DNA of 64,000 bases, taken from CAVTPU01 sp963736695 (GTDB taxonomy: Bacteria; Actinomycetota; Actinomycetes; Mycobacteriales; Micromonosporaceae). How positions within the stretch are numbered: the stretch's first letter is position 1; each line of letters opens with the position of its first letter. The position numbers were made by a program, and so were the translations under genes. This document shows, in pieces, positions 56,260 to 64,000 of the stretch. Under the pieces are notes generated by a model. It did no database searches. It worked only from the letters and a program-made list of their open reading frames with translations, and had not been told where the DNA came from. The stretch covers positions 620,001 to 684,000 of the forward strand of contig CAVTPU010000001.1 in NCBI GenBank assembly GCA_963736695.1, written 5' to 3'.

Positions 56260-56643
56260 TCACAACGGCGGCAGCGCGGGCACGGCGAGCCGAAGCTGCC
56301 GGGCGGTCTGGATCACCGCGACGATCTGCGCGAGGCAGGCGTCGTATTGCTGTGCCTGATATTGCTGCACAGCGGTGACCAGTGCGGTGGCCAGCCGAGA
56401 CGTCTCCGGCACTACCGGAACGGCCGTCTCCAACCAGCGATAGCAGCGCTGCAGTGCCGCCGCGGCCTGTTGCCGCTGCGCCTCCGTCGAGGCTGCGGAC
56501 GGGGCCGACGGCGACATCGTCCACTCCGGACTTGTCGGAGCCGACGCGACGAGGGTGGCGGGTTGCCCCGCCATCGCCACGTCATGTCCAAACGCCGCAT
56601 ATCCGGGCGCCGCCGACATGGTCTGATAGTCGTAGTAGGTCAC
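56260..56643 (-). CDS. 127-residue helical protein of the subtilase operon
   Basis: Unrecognised. N-terminal 60 residues are low in complexity and open with TYYDYQTM; the C-terminal half predicts two or three amphipathic helices (EAQRQQAAAALQRCYRWL, LATALVTAVQQYQAQQYDA, CLAQIVAVIQTARQL). No signal or membrane helix. GTG 56643 chosen for GAGG upstream and an eight-base gap from the repeat-protein gene. Confidence 0.65.
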   Translation of the reverse strand: MTYYDYQTMSAAPGYAAFGHDVAMAGQPATLVASAPTSPEWTMSPSAPSAASTEAQRQQAAAALQRCYRWLETAVPVVPETSRLATALVTAVQQYQAQQYDACLAQIVAVIQTARQLRLAVPALPPL

Positions 56644-56651
56644 CGTGGGCC

Positions 56652-57617
56652 TCAGATCACGCCGTATTGCGGGACGCCCCAGCCGACCGGTTGCGCCCCG
56701 AACGGCTGCACGCCGTATGGCTGCACCCCGAGCGGGATTATGCCGCCCAGCAAACTGCCGGCTGTGCGGCCGATCGTCTCGCCGAGCCCCCGGTTGCCGA
56801 AATAGGAGCCGATCGCGCGACCACCTGCGGCGCCGAGGAAGTTGCCGATCGCCCCACCGAGAATGCCATAAGGCGCGATCTCGGGCTGGGCCTGATGCAT
56901 GGCGAGGGCCTGCTGCTGGGCGAGAACCTGTTGCGCGTATCCGGCCTGCATCGGGTCGACCACCGGGCCGGCCTCCCACGGACTGAACCGCTGCGCCAAC
57001 TGCCCCGCATAACCACCCAACTGCTGACCCAACTGCTGATGCCCAAACATCCCACCCAACGCACGACCCGCCGTCGGCAACACCGCACCAGCAATATCAC
57101 CCAAAATCCCGTACGGCGTAATCTGCGGCCCGACACCAACCGGCCCAACAGCCATCGGCGCCATCATCGGACCGGCCTCCCACGGACTAAACCGCTGCGC
57201 CAACTGCCCCGCATAACCACCCAACTGCTGACCCAACTGCTGATGCCCAAACATCCCACCCAACGCACGACCCGCCGTCGGCAACACCGCACCAGCAATA
57301 TCACCCAAGAACCCATACGGCGTAATCTGCGGCCCGACACCAACCGGCCCAACAGCCATCGGCGCCATCATCGGACCGGCCTCCCACGGACTGAACCGCT
57401 GCGCCAACTGCCCCGCATAACCACCCAACTGCTGACCCAACTGCTGATGCCCAAACATCCCACCCAACGCACGACCCGCCGAAGGCAACACCGCACCAGC
57501 GATATCACCCAAGAACCCATACGGCGTGAGGTGTGGCGGCGGATAGGCCGCGATCGGGACGGGTACGGCGGATCCAACGGTCGGCACGGCGACCGTCGGC
57601 ACGGAAGTCATCGTCAT
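56652..57617 (-). CDS. Glycine-zipper-like protein with three near-identical 68-residue repeats
   Basis: 321 residues, unrecognised. After a Val/Pro-rich start come three copies of a unit with TPYGFLGDIAGAVLP, AGRALGGMFGHQQLG, QQLGGYAGQLAQRFSPWEAG, then a diverged fourth (APYGILGGAIGNFLG, GGRAIGSYFGNRGLG, ETIGRTAGSLLGG) and a tail repeating GVQPYG/AQPVG. Gly every three or four residues suggests packed helices that could self-assemble or enter membranes. No signal peptide. First gene of the operon; ATG 57617 has GAGGGGG upstream. Codons in the repeats are more A-rich than in neighbours. Confidence 0.75.
   Translation of the reverse strand: MTMTSVPTVAVPTVGSAVPVPIAAYPPPHLTPYGFLGDIAGAVLPSAGRALGGMFGHQQLGQQLGGYAGQLAQRFSPWEAGPMMAPMAVGPVGVGPQITPYGFLGDIAGAVLPTAGRALGGMFGHQQLGQQLGGYAGQLAQRFSPWEAGPMMAPMAVGPVGVGPQITPYGILGDIAGAVLPTAGRALGGMFGHQQLGQQLGGYAGQLAQRFSPWEAGPVVDPMQAGYAQQVLAQQQALAMHQAQPEIAPYGILGGAIGNFLGAAGGRAIGSYFGNRGLGETIGRTAGSLLGGIIPLGVQPYGVQPFGAQPVGWGVPQYGVI
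56981..57592. repeat. Three direct repeats of 204 bp inside the repeat-protein gene
   Basis: The segment starting GACTGAACCG at 56981 recurs at 57185 (one base changed there) and 57389, exactly 204 bp apart, and the copies are nearly identical over most of their length. They encode the 68-residue units. Such homogeneity points to recent duplication or gene conversion. The third copy diverges near its end. Confidence 0.85.
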
Positions 57618-57775
57618 CGTGATTTCCCCCCTCGACGCAGGTGTTCGGACCCCCCTGGCCGAACGCTGCCCACTGAGGAAAACCTAACGACCGCCGCCGC
57701 ACCCCGGTGGCGGTTTGCCGGACCCGGACCAACTTTGTCGACTGGCCCGGTGACCCGACGTCGCGGATCGTCGCC

Positions 57776-60619
57776 TCACACGACGATGCTCACCATTCGT
57801 CCCGCCACGACGATGACCTTGCGTGGTTCCTGACCGCCCAGAAGCCCGGCGACCTCGGCGATGGCCGCGGCTCGCACCTGGTCCTCGTCGGCGGCCGGGT
57901 CAACCATGATCCGCCCGCGCACCTTGCCGTTGATCTGCACGGGATAGGTGACCGACTCGATCACCAACAGTGCCGGATCGGCCGTGGGATACGGGTGATA
58001 GGTGAGGGTCTCGTCGTGCCCCATGCGTCCCCACAGTTCCTCGGCCAGGTGCGGGGCGAAAGGCGCCACCATGAGCACCAGCGGTTCGGCCAACGCACGG
58101 GGGGTGCCGGCCGTGGTCGCCGGGGTCGCGTCGTTGACCAGCGTGATCAGCTTGGCGATAGCGGTGTTGAGGCGCAGCGCGGCCATGTCGGCGCGCACTC
58201 CGTCGATGGTGCGGTGCAGGGCGCGGGCGATCGGTTCGCGCAGTTCTGCCTCGATGACGCGGCTGGCTCCGGTGTTCTCGTCGACGAGCAGGCGCCACAC
58301 CCGTTGCAGGAATCGCTGCGCTCCGATGACCGCCCGGGTCTCCCACGGCCGAGAGACGTCCAACGGCCCCATGGACATCTCATAAACCCGGAAGGTGTCC
58401 GCCCCATAGGAGGCGCACATGTTGTCGGGAGTGACGACGTTCTTCAGCGACTTGCCCATCTTGCCATAGTCGCGGCGCACCACCTGGTCCTGCCAGTAAT
58501 ACTGACCGTCCACTTCGGTCACTTCCTCGGCCGGCACGTGCATTCCGCGCGCGTCGACATAGGCGTACGCCTGGATGTAGCCCTGGTTGAACAATCGCCG
58601 GAACGGCTCCACCGACGAGACATGGCCCAGGTCATGCAGGACCTTGTGCCAGAAGCGGGCATAGAGCAGGTGCAGCACGGCGTGCTCGACGCCACCGACA
58701 TAGAGGTCCACGCCGCCGCAGTCGCTCTCCGTGCGGGGCCCCATCCAATACCGCTCATTCTCAGGATCCACAAAGGACGACTCGTTGCGCGGGTCCAGAT
58801 AACGCAGCTCATACCAGCACGAACCAGCCCACTGCGGCATGGTGTTGGTCTCGCGCGTGTAGCGCTTGGGCCCGTCACCCAGATCGAGCTCGACCTCGAC
58901 CCAGTCACGCGCCGCCGACAGCGGCGCCTCCGGTGAGGTGTCGGGGTCATCTGGGTCGAATGTGCGCGGAGAGAAGTCTGCGACCTCGGGCAGCACAACA
59001 GGCAGCATCGATTCGGGCACCGCCACCGGCATGCCATGCTCGTCATAGACGATCGGGAACGGTTCGCCCCAATAACGCTGGCGGCTGAACAGCCAGTCAC
59101 GCAGGCGATAGGTGATCGCGGCCTGCCCGACCCCCCGGGCCTCCAACCATGCGATGATCTTCGCCTTGGCGGCCGCGATCTCCAGCCCGTCCAGGCTGAA
59201 CCCGTCCGGCGCGGTCGAGTTGATCGCCGGCCCCTCCCCGACGTATGCCTCGCCGACGAAGTCGTCCGGCGGCCGGACCGTGCGGATCACCGGCAGGCCG
59301 AAGACCTCGGCGAACTGCCAGTCGCGCTCGTCCTGCCCGGGCACCGCCATGATGGCGCCGGTGCCATAGCCCGCGAGCACATAGTCGGCGATGAAGATCG
59401 GGATCTGCGCACCGGTGGCCGGGTTGGTCGCGAAGGCGCCGGTGAAGACCCCGGTCTTCTCCTTGGCATCCGCGGTGCGTTCGACCTCGGTCTTGGCCCC
59501 GGCGACGTCTCGATAGGCCGCGATGGCCGCCCGCGGATCGCCGTGACCCCCGGTCCACGATGGTTGAGTCGACTCCGGCCAGTCCGCCGGGGCGAGCGCC
59601 TCCACCAGTTCGTGCTCCGGCGCCAGCACTAGATAGGTGGCGCCGAAGACGGTGTCGGGGCGCGTGGTGAACACGCGCACCGGGCCGGCTGGGGTGGCGA
59701 AATCGATGTGCGCGCCGGTGGACCGACCAATCCAGTTGCGTTGCATCGACTTGATCGGCTCGGGCCAGTCCAACCCGTCCAGGTCGTCCAAGAGCCGATC
59801 CGCGTACGCCGTAATGCGCATCATCCACTGGGTCAGGTTGCGCGCGAAGACCGGGAAGTTGCCCCGCTCGCTGCGACCGTCGGCCGTCACCTCTTCGTTG
59901 GCGAGCACCGTGCCCAGCCCGGGACACCAGTTCACCGGCGCCTGGCTGACGTAGGCCAACCGGTGGTCGTCGACGATGCGCCTGCGGCTCACCGGGTCCA
60001 GACCGGCCCAATCCCGCCCGTCCGGCACCGGCCGCACTCCCGACTCGAACTCGCCGACCAGCTCCGCGATGGGACGGGCCCGGCGCTGGTCCACGTCGTA
60101 CCAGGAATTGAAGACCTGCAGGAAGATCCACTGCGTCCACCGGTAAAAGTCGACGTCGATCGTCGTGGCCGATCGGCGATCGTCATAGGCCATGCCCAGA
60201 CGACGCAACTGCCGCCGATAGACGGCGATGTTCGCCTCGGTGGTCACCCGCGGATGCTGGCCGGTCTGCACCGCGTATTGCTCGGCCGGCAGCCCGAAGG
60301 CGTCGAAACCCATCGCGTGCAGCACATTGCGGCCCGCCATGCGCTGAAACCGGCCGAAACAGTCGGTGCCGATATATCCCAGCGGATGCCCCACGTGAAG
60401 GCCATCGCCCGACGGATAGGGGAACATGTCCAGGACGAAGAGCTTCTCGGCGCCGGCGCGGGGGTGGTCTGGATCGGCGAGCGCCCCCGTGGGGTTCGGG
60501 GCTCGGAACGTGCCGTCGGCCTCCCACCGGTCCTGCCACCGCGACTCGATCTCACCGGCGAGCGCGGCGGTGTAGCGGTGGGGCGGGATATCGCCGGGGG
60601 TGTCGGTCTTCTCGCTCAT
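57776..60619 (-). CDS. leuS: Leucyl-tRNA synthetase
   Basis: 947-residue class Ia synthetase. HIGH-type motif HVGHPLGY within MFPYPSGDGLHVGHPLG, the CP1 editing domain (FTTRPDTVFGATYLVLAP and GTGAIMAVPGQDERD), RDWLFSRQRYWGEPFPI and KMSKS-type KMGKSLKN. The C-terminal anticodon and tail domains are complete. ATG 60619 has GAGG eight bases upstream; GTG 60628 is three codons earlier. A Leu-codon leader peptide and terminator lie upstream. The 158-bp gap beyond its end (57618-57775) carries the subtilase-operon promoter region and a weak GC hairpin. Confidence 0.97.
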   Translation of the reverse strand: MSEKTDTPGDIPPHRYTAALAGEIESRWQDRWEADGTFRAPNPTGALADPDHPRAGAEKLFVLDMFPYPSGDGLHVGHPLGYIGTDCFGRFQRMAGRNVLHAMGFDAFGLPAEQYAVQTGQHPRVTTEANIAVYRRQLRRLGMAYDDRRSATTIDVDFYRWTQWIFLQVFNSWYDVDQRRARPIAELVGEFESGVRPVPDGRDWAGLDPVSRRRIVDDHRLAYVSQAPVNWCPGLGTVLANEEVTADGRSERGNFPVFARNLTQWMMRITAYADRLLDDLDGLDWPEPIKSMQRNWIGRSTGAHIDFATPAGPVRVFTTRPDTVFGATYLVLAPEHELVEALAPADWPESTQPSWTGGHGDPRAAIAAYRDVAGAKTEVERTADAKEKTGVFTGAFATNPATGAQIPIFIADYVLAGYGTGAIMAVPGQDERDWQFAEVFGLPVIRTVRPPDDFVGEAYVGEGPAINSTAPDGFSLDGLEIAAAKAKIIAWLEARGVGQAAITYRLRDWLFSRQRYWGEPFPIVYDEHGMPVAVPESMLPVVLPEVADFSPRTFDPDDPDTSPEAPLSAARDWVEVELDLGDGPKRYTRETNTMPQWAGSCWYELRYLDPRNESSFVDPENERYWMGPRTESDCGGVDLYVGGVEHAVLHLLYARFWHKVLHDLGHVSSVEPFRRLFNQGYIQAYAYVDARGMHVPAEEVTEVDGQYYWQDQVVRRDYGKMGKSLKNVVTPDNMCASYGADTFRVYEMSMGPLDVSRPWETRAVIGAQRFLQRVWRLLVDENTGASRVIEAELREPIARALHRTIDGVRADMAALRLNTAIAKLITLVNDATPATTAGTPRALAEPLVLMVAPFAPHLAEELWGRMGHDETLTYHPYPTADPALLVIESVTYPVQINGKVRGRIMVDPAADEDQVRAAAIAEVAGLLGGQEPRKVIVVAGRMVSIVV

Positions 60620-60672
60620 CTGCGCCACCTCTTCGTCTGGTCAATCGGTGATCAAGGCCGTCGCCGGGCATG

Positions 60673-60697
60673 AAAAAACCCCTCACACAGGAGGGGT
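60673..60697 (-). terminator. Intrinsic terminator of the leuS attenuator
   Basis: Minus strand: CCCCTC, loop CTGTGT, GAGGGG, then TTTTTT (60678-60673), 54 bases before the leuS start. It is the only classic T-run terminator in the window. Upstream, GCCGTGCTG (60732-60724) and CAGCACGGC (60707-60699) form a nine-pair stem that starts at the leader-peptide stop codon. Confidence 0.85.
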
Positions 60698-60722
60698 CGC
60701 CGTGCTGTCGCCGGTTGTCGCG

Positions 60723-60761
60723 TCAGCACGGCTCGCTAAGGAGCGGCAGGGCCCTGGTCAT
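60723..60761 (-). CDS. leuS leader peptide
   Basis: A 12-residue frame, MTRALPLLSEPC, with three Leu codons (CTG, CTC, CTT) in a row of four. Its stop lies in the first arm of a perfect stem, followed by a T-run terminator before leuS. This is the arrangement of ribosome-mediated attenuation: stalling at Leu codons when charged Leu-tRNA is scarce should allow read-through into leuS. The ribosome site is weak. Confidence 0.7.
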   Translation of the reverse strand: MTRALPLLSEPC

Positions 60762-60834
60762 GACGGTGAGTCTATCGCGCCGGGCCGGCGGCCCGCACCG
60801 GGGATAGCGCCGATGCGCCCGCCAGCGCGGACAG

Positions 60835-60876
60835 CGCTGGGCCACCACCGCAACATGCAGCGGTGGCGGCCCAGCG
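60835..60876. terminator. Terminator downstream of the M36 metallopeptidase gene
   Basis: A 17-base arm, CGCTGGGCCACCACCGC (60835-60851), pairs with 60860-60876 with one mismatch around an eight-base loop. It follows the stop of the minus-strand metallopeptidase gene by 64 bases. No T-run. Confidence 0.65.
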
Positions 60877-60939
60877 GTTGTGCTCAGCGGATCCGCATCG
60901 GCGGGCGAGTCAACGACCCGAACGCCGCATCATGATCAA

Positions 60940-63843
60940 CTATTTGGTGCCGTAGACGGCCAGCTCCACCGAGTCGACATAGACACAGCCGCTGAACCCG
61001 GCAGCCGGGCAGTCGGCCGGGTTTCCGCCGGCCTCGCCGACCTGGGTGCCCTTCATCGTGTAGCGGATGTATTGCACACCGGCCGATCCGGCGGTGAGGG
61101 CCACCGCGTGCATCCTGCGATCCGACACCCCGAAGTGACCCACCGAGGCGACGGTCCACGTCGTGCCGTCCGCCGAGGTCTCCACCGAATAGTCCCCGGT
61201 CGAGGAGCTGCCGCCGTCACCACAGGTGTTGGACGGGTTGATCTGCAGCTCGGCGATGTTCACGGCCACCGGCAGCTTCACCACGACGCTGCGCGGAGCG
61301 ATGACGCCGTTGGTGTAGGCCGCGTCGGTGCTCCACCCCGACCCCTGGGACTGGTCGATGAGCGCGCCCGGCCCGCAGCCATAGTCGGTGTAGTCGTCAC
61401 CGTTGGAGAAGGTGATCGCGGCACCTCCGCCGGCCGCCGCCCAGTCGCGGCGCAGTGCCCAGTCGAGGGTGGTCGACCCGGACCCGACCGAGACGGTCCG
61501 GGCGATCGGGTCATAACCCGCCGACCGGCCGAACACCTTGGGATAGGTGCCGGGCAGGACACCCGTGATGGTGTAGACGCCCTGACCGTTGGTGGTGGCG
61601 GCGTAGTCACCGGCGAAGCCGGAGTTGTGCCCGCCGAAGGCGACCACCGCGCCCGCGATCGGAGTGTGACTGTCGGCGTCGACAACCGTGCCCGTCACGG
61701 TGCCACGCGGGGTGTTGGCCGCCGGCGGCAGAGAGAAGTCCTCCACCGGGGCGACGTCGTCGCCGTCGATCGAGCCGGCGAACCAGCCCATGCCGCGAGC
61801 CGCGAAGACCTTCCAGATCTTCTTCTGGTTGCGACCTTTGTTGACCACAAGGTCGGCGGTGAGAATCGAGTTGCGCATGTCGAGGAACGACGGGTTGGCC
61901 GGGCTGAGCTCCATCGCCCGGGTCACGAGCGACTCGGACGTGCGGGAGCCGAGCGCGGTGCGCAGGTCCCACAGTGTCTCCACCCAGATCTCGCCGTCGG
62001 CGTGCACCTCGGGGCCAGCGAAGATCTTGCCGAAATCGCCGTAGGTGTAGCCGCCGGGACCGGCCGAACCGGCGCCGGGGCACCGGGTCGAGGTGGTCCC
62101 GACCGGACAGTCGATCGGCTGTGTGCGGATGAGGTCCTGACCGCCACCGATGTACTGACCAACCCGAACCTCACCGGGGGCCGCGGTGTCGATGATGTGA
62201 CGCTGCTTGGCGAGCAGGTCCAGGGCGTACCAGTCGCTCCAGCCCTCGCCCATCGAACCGGCCTGGATGTTGCCCAGGGTGGACACACCGTTGGCGTCGA
62301 CGACGAGACGGTTGGACAGGCCGTGAGTGTATTCGTGATAGACGATGTCCGCCGTGTCGCCGGAGTTGCCCGCGATGAACGGGTCGTCGGCCGGGGCCGC
62401 CGGATCACCGAACAGATACATCTGCATCCGTGGCGCGATGCCGTCCGGCGGAGTCGACATGTTCGCGTTGTCGACGTGGAAACTGTCGGGCAGGCCCTTG
62501 CCGGTGCTGTTGGCGCCGTCGAGCGCGTTGCCCTCGACCGCGTCACCGTCGCGGGCGTCGAAGTTGCCCGCCGCGCGGTTGAAGCCGATCGGCGGAACCT
62601 TCAGGTGGTCGTGGTAGGCGCCGAGGAAATAGAACATCTGGGTGGCGTTCTGCTTGGCGTTGGTCTGCCACGAGTTCGCCACCGTCGGGTCCCAGGCGCA
62701 GGGGAACGCCTTGGAGCAGCCCGCCTGCATGAAAGGCGTGAACGGGTATTTGAACGAACGGGGCGCGGACGGCCCGACCTCTTCGCCTTGGTCGACCGCG
62801 TTGTTGTCGTTGAGGTCGAGATAGACGTGGGCGACGTTGCCGTTGAGCGTCTGTGAGTTGCCCGGCAGCCACCCCTTGTTCGAGAAGCTGTAGGTGTGGG
62901 CGACCCCGCCACGCGGCGCGCCGGGCGCATTCTCCCACGCGGTGCCGGTGTCCTTGGCGACGATGCTCTGCCGCAGCAGCACCCGACCGGTCTGCGCGTC
63001 GACGACGTGCAGATAGCCCTCTTTCATCGTGATCGTCTGCCAGGCCAGCCGCAGGCTGTCCGGGGTCTTGAAGACGACGAGCTGCGCCCGGTCGCCGCCG
63101 GTGAACTCCGTGGTGCGGGCCGCGTCGGAACGCTCGGCGCGCACCGACGCCGTCGAGTCGCCGAACGTGTCGGTGACCGCGGCCGCGCGGGCCTGCGACG
63201 CGGACAGCTTCGGCGCCGAGATGCTCGCCGGCAGCGTCGCGACCGGAGCCCCGTCGACCTGAATGAGTCGCCCGTCTTTGGCCACGTGAGCCTTGACGCC
63301 GTTGCCGAAGACCGGGACGCCGCCGACCGTCTGCACGAAGCTGAGGTGCCGGGTTCCCTCGATGTCGGTATAGACCTTGCGGAGTTTCAACGCGCGAACC
63401 TCGGTGGCGTCGAGCCCGAAGACATCGGTGTTCGCGCGAATGAAGTTGAGCGCCACCGTGGTCGGCGAACTCTTGCTCGGCTTGGTGAGGAAGCCGTCGA
63501 GACGGGTCACCGTGCGGGCGGTCGCGGTGACCGGATCGATCTCCACAATGGCCTGCGAGCCGAGGGACTGCCGCAGCCTGACCACTCCGGCCTGAGGCTG
63601 CGCCGCCAACGCGGCCCGGCGGGCCGCGAGCGGACCACGCGGATTGGCGTCGCGACGCGAGTCGTAGTTGGTGAGTGTGTCGCCGTGTTCGTGGCTGACC
63701 GGCGCACCCTTGGTGATCTCATTGGCCGACGCGTTGGACACCACCGGAATGATGGCCAGGCACGCCACCGCAGCGGTGGCGATGCCGATCGCACGGCGCC
63801 GGTGAGCCCGAGACAGGTTCACCGGTATTCGACGTAATTTCAT
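60940..63843 (-). CDS. Secreted M36 (fungalysin-type) zinc metallopeptidase
   Basis: 967 residues. Signal peptide with basic start and AIGIATAAVACLAIIPVVSNA; FTP/PepSY-type propeptide (about 90-290); M36 catalytic domain with zinc motif HEYTH in IVYHEYTHGLSNRLV, and third ligand Glu in GSMGEGWSDWYALDLL; a carboxypeptidase-regulatory-like beta domain (GTVTGTVVDADSHTPIAGAV, about 690-775); and a C-terminal discoidin-like carbohydrate-binding region (about 800-967) with paired Cys. It should digest extracellular protein. ATG 63843. Monocistronic. Confidence 0.94.
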   Translation of the reverse strand: MKLRRIPVNLSRAHRRRAIGIATAAVACLAIIPVVSNASANEITKGAPVSHEHGDTLTNYDSRRDANPRGPLAARRAALAAQPQAGVVRLRQSLGSQAIVEIDPVTATARTVTRLDGFLTKPSKSSPTTVALNFIRANTDVFGLDATEVRALKLRKVYTDIEGTRHLSFVQTVGGVPVFGNGVKAHVAKDGRLIQVDGAPVATLPASISAPKLSASQARAAAVTDTFGDSTASVRAERSDAARTTEFTGGDRAQLVVFKTPDSLRLAWQTITMKEGYLHVVDAQTGRVLLRQSIVAKDTGTAWENAPGAPRGGVAHTYSFSNKGWLPGNSQTLNGNVAHVYLDLNDNNAVDQGEEVGPSAPRSFKYPFTPFMQAGCSKAFPCAWDPTVANSWQTNAKQNATQMFYFLGAYHDHLKVPPIGFNRAAGNFDARDGDAVEGNALDGANSTGKGLPDSFHVDNANMSTPPDGIAPRMQMYLFGDPAAPADDPFIAGNSGDTADIVYHEYTHGLSNRLVVDANGVSTLGNIQAGSMGEGWSDWYALDLLAKQRHIIDTAAPGEVRVGQYIGGGQDLIRTQPIDCPVGTTSTRCPGAGSAGPGGYTYGDFGKIFAGPEVHADGEIWVETLWDLRTALGSRTSESLVTRAMELSPANPSFLDMRNSILTADLVVNKGRNQKKIWKVFAARGMGWFAGSIDGDDVAPVEDFSLPPAANTPRGTVTGTVVDADSHTPIAGAVVAFGGHNSGFAGDYAATTNGQGVYTITGVLPGTYPKVFGRSAGYDPIARTVSVGSGSTTLDWALRRDWAAAGGGAAITFSNGDDYTDYGCGPGALIDQSQGSGWSTDAAYTNGVIAPRSVVVKLPVAVNIAELQINPSNTCGDGGSSSTGDYSVETSADGTTWTVASVGHFGVSDRRMHAVALTAGSAGVQYIRYTMKGTQVGEAGGNPADCPAAGFSGCVYVDSVELAVYGTK

Positions 63844-64000
63844 TCAGCCCCCAATGGCTTGACGCGCGTGAACCCATGGCTGTGCCCCGCAAGGCTCACG
63901 CGATCGAACAACGACGAGCGACAATGGCCGCCCCGAAGAGACCAGTAAAGTAAACAACGGCAACATTGCCAACTTTTGATGTGTTTCGTTATCGACTCGC
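63844..64000 (-). promoter_or_regulatory. Upstream region of the metallopeptidase gene
   Basis: AT-richer than its surroundings, especially 63945-64000. It holds GGCAA/TTGCC arms (GGCAACATTGCC near 63960-63971), which could be an operator. No gene is seen. I cannot place the -10 box with confidence. Confidence 0.3.

Noticed and set aside
56981..57592. Direct repeats considered as a CRISPR-like array
   Set aside because: The 204-bp units are contiguous, in frame and without spacers; no cas genes are present.
57618..57775. Strong leuS terminator
   Set aside because: A short GC stem (ACCGCC/GGCGGT) exists near 57690-57716 but is imperfect; mentioned only in the leuS entry.
60880..62856. 658-codon plus-strand frame opposite the metallopeptidase gene
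   Set aside because: Shadow of the M36 gene; composition Arg/Gly/Val-rich without motifs. The same holds for frames at 22319-24193 and 13569-14903.

Overview
The window is high-GC DNA (roughly 70 %) from the chromosome of an actinomycete-type Actinomycetota. The evidence is a PriA-type HisA, a mycothiol-dependent maleylpyruvate isomerase-like protein, DivIVA/Wag31, SepF, MurT/GatD, many GTG starts, ATGA/GTGA gene overlaps and apparently leaderless genes. Genus cannot be read from the sequence. I see no tRNA, rRNA, CRISPR, transposase or phage gene.

Layout. 1-16.3 kb: hisI (cut by the left edge), a DrrAB-like ABC efflux pair with its TetR regulator, a heterodimeric ABC exporter, a TIGR03085-type protein, otsA, a FadD-type acyl-CoA ligase, ndk, then a minus-strand group of histidine decarboxylase, an unknown protein, an amino-acid permease and an HTH-FGE fusion. 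16.3-21.7 kb: the rest of the histidine operon (hisD-C-B-58aa membrane protein-H-A/priA-F). hisF and hisI, usually close together in actinobacteria, are here 16 kb apart. 21.7-29 kb: an orphan ParA/MinD-like ATPase between two membrane proteins, rluD, lspA, a DksA/TraR protein, a K+/H+ antiporter and a DUF167 protein. 29-48.3 kb: the division and cell wall (dcw) cluster, transcribed leftwards: mraZ-rsmH-ftsL-ftsI-murE-murF-mraY-murD-ftsW-murG-murC-ftsQ-ftsZ-yggS-sepF-yggT-divIVA. 48.6-53.6 kb: an NlpC/P60 hydrolase under a c-di-AMP (ydaO) riboswitch, murT-gatD, ung and a TVP38/DedA-like protein. 53.7-57.6 kb: a four-gene operon of subtilase, a propeptide-like 98-aa protein, a 127-aa protein and a 68-residue-repeat protein. 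57.8-64 kb: leuS with a leader-peptide attenuator, and a secreted M36 metallopeptidase.

Most striking. (i) Between 30.58 and 43.04 kb nine dcw genes carry 18 apparent single-base insertions, all +1, while every gene outside that stretch, and ftsQ and ftsW inside it, is intact. This is most likely a poorly polished assembly patch, but its one-sidedness and sharp limits deserve checking. (ii) The subtilase/propeptide-like/repeat operon is the best candidate for an undescribed system. (iii) Several RNA or DNA regulatory elements can be read directly: the ydaO riboswitch, the leuS attenuator, a three-repeat MraZ operator, and long inverted repeats at convergent gene ends.

How the genes fit together: the right two thirds build and remodel the cell envelope (lipid II synthesis, its amidation by MurT/GatD, septum assembly, hydrolase control by c-di-AMP). 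The left third makes histidine and, unusually, also holds a predicted histidine-to-histamine decarboxylase with a candidate antiporter.
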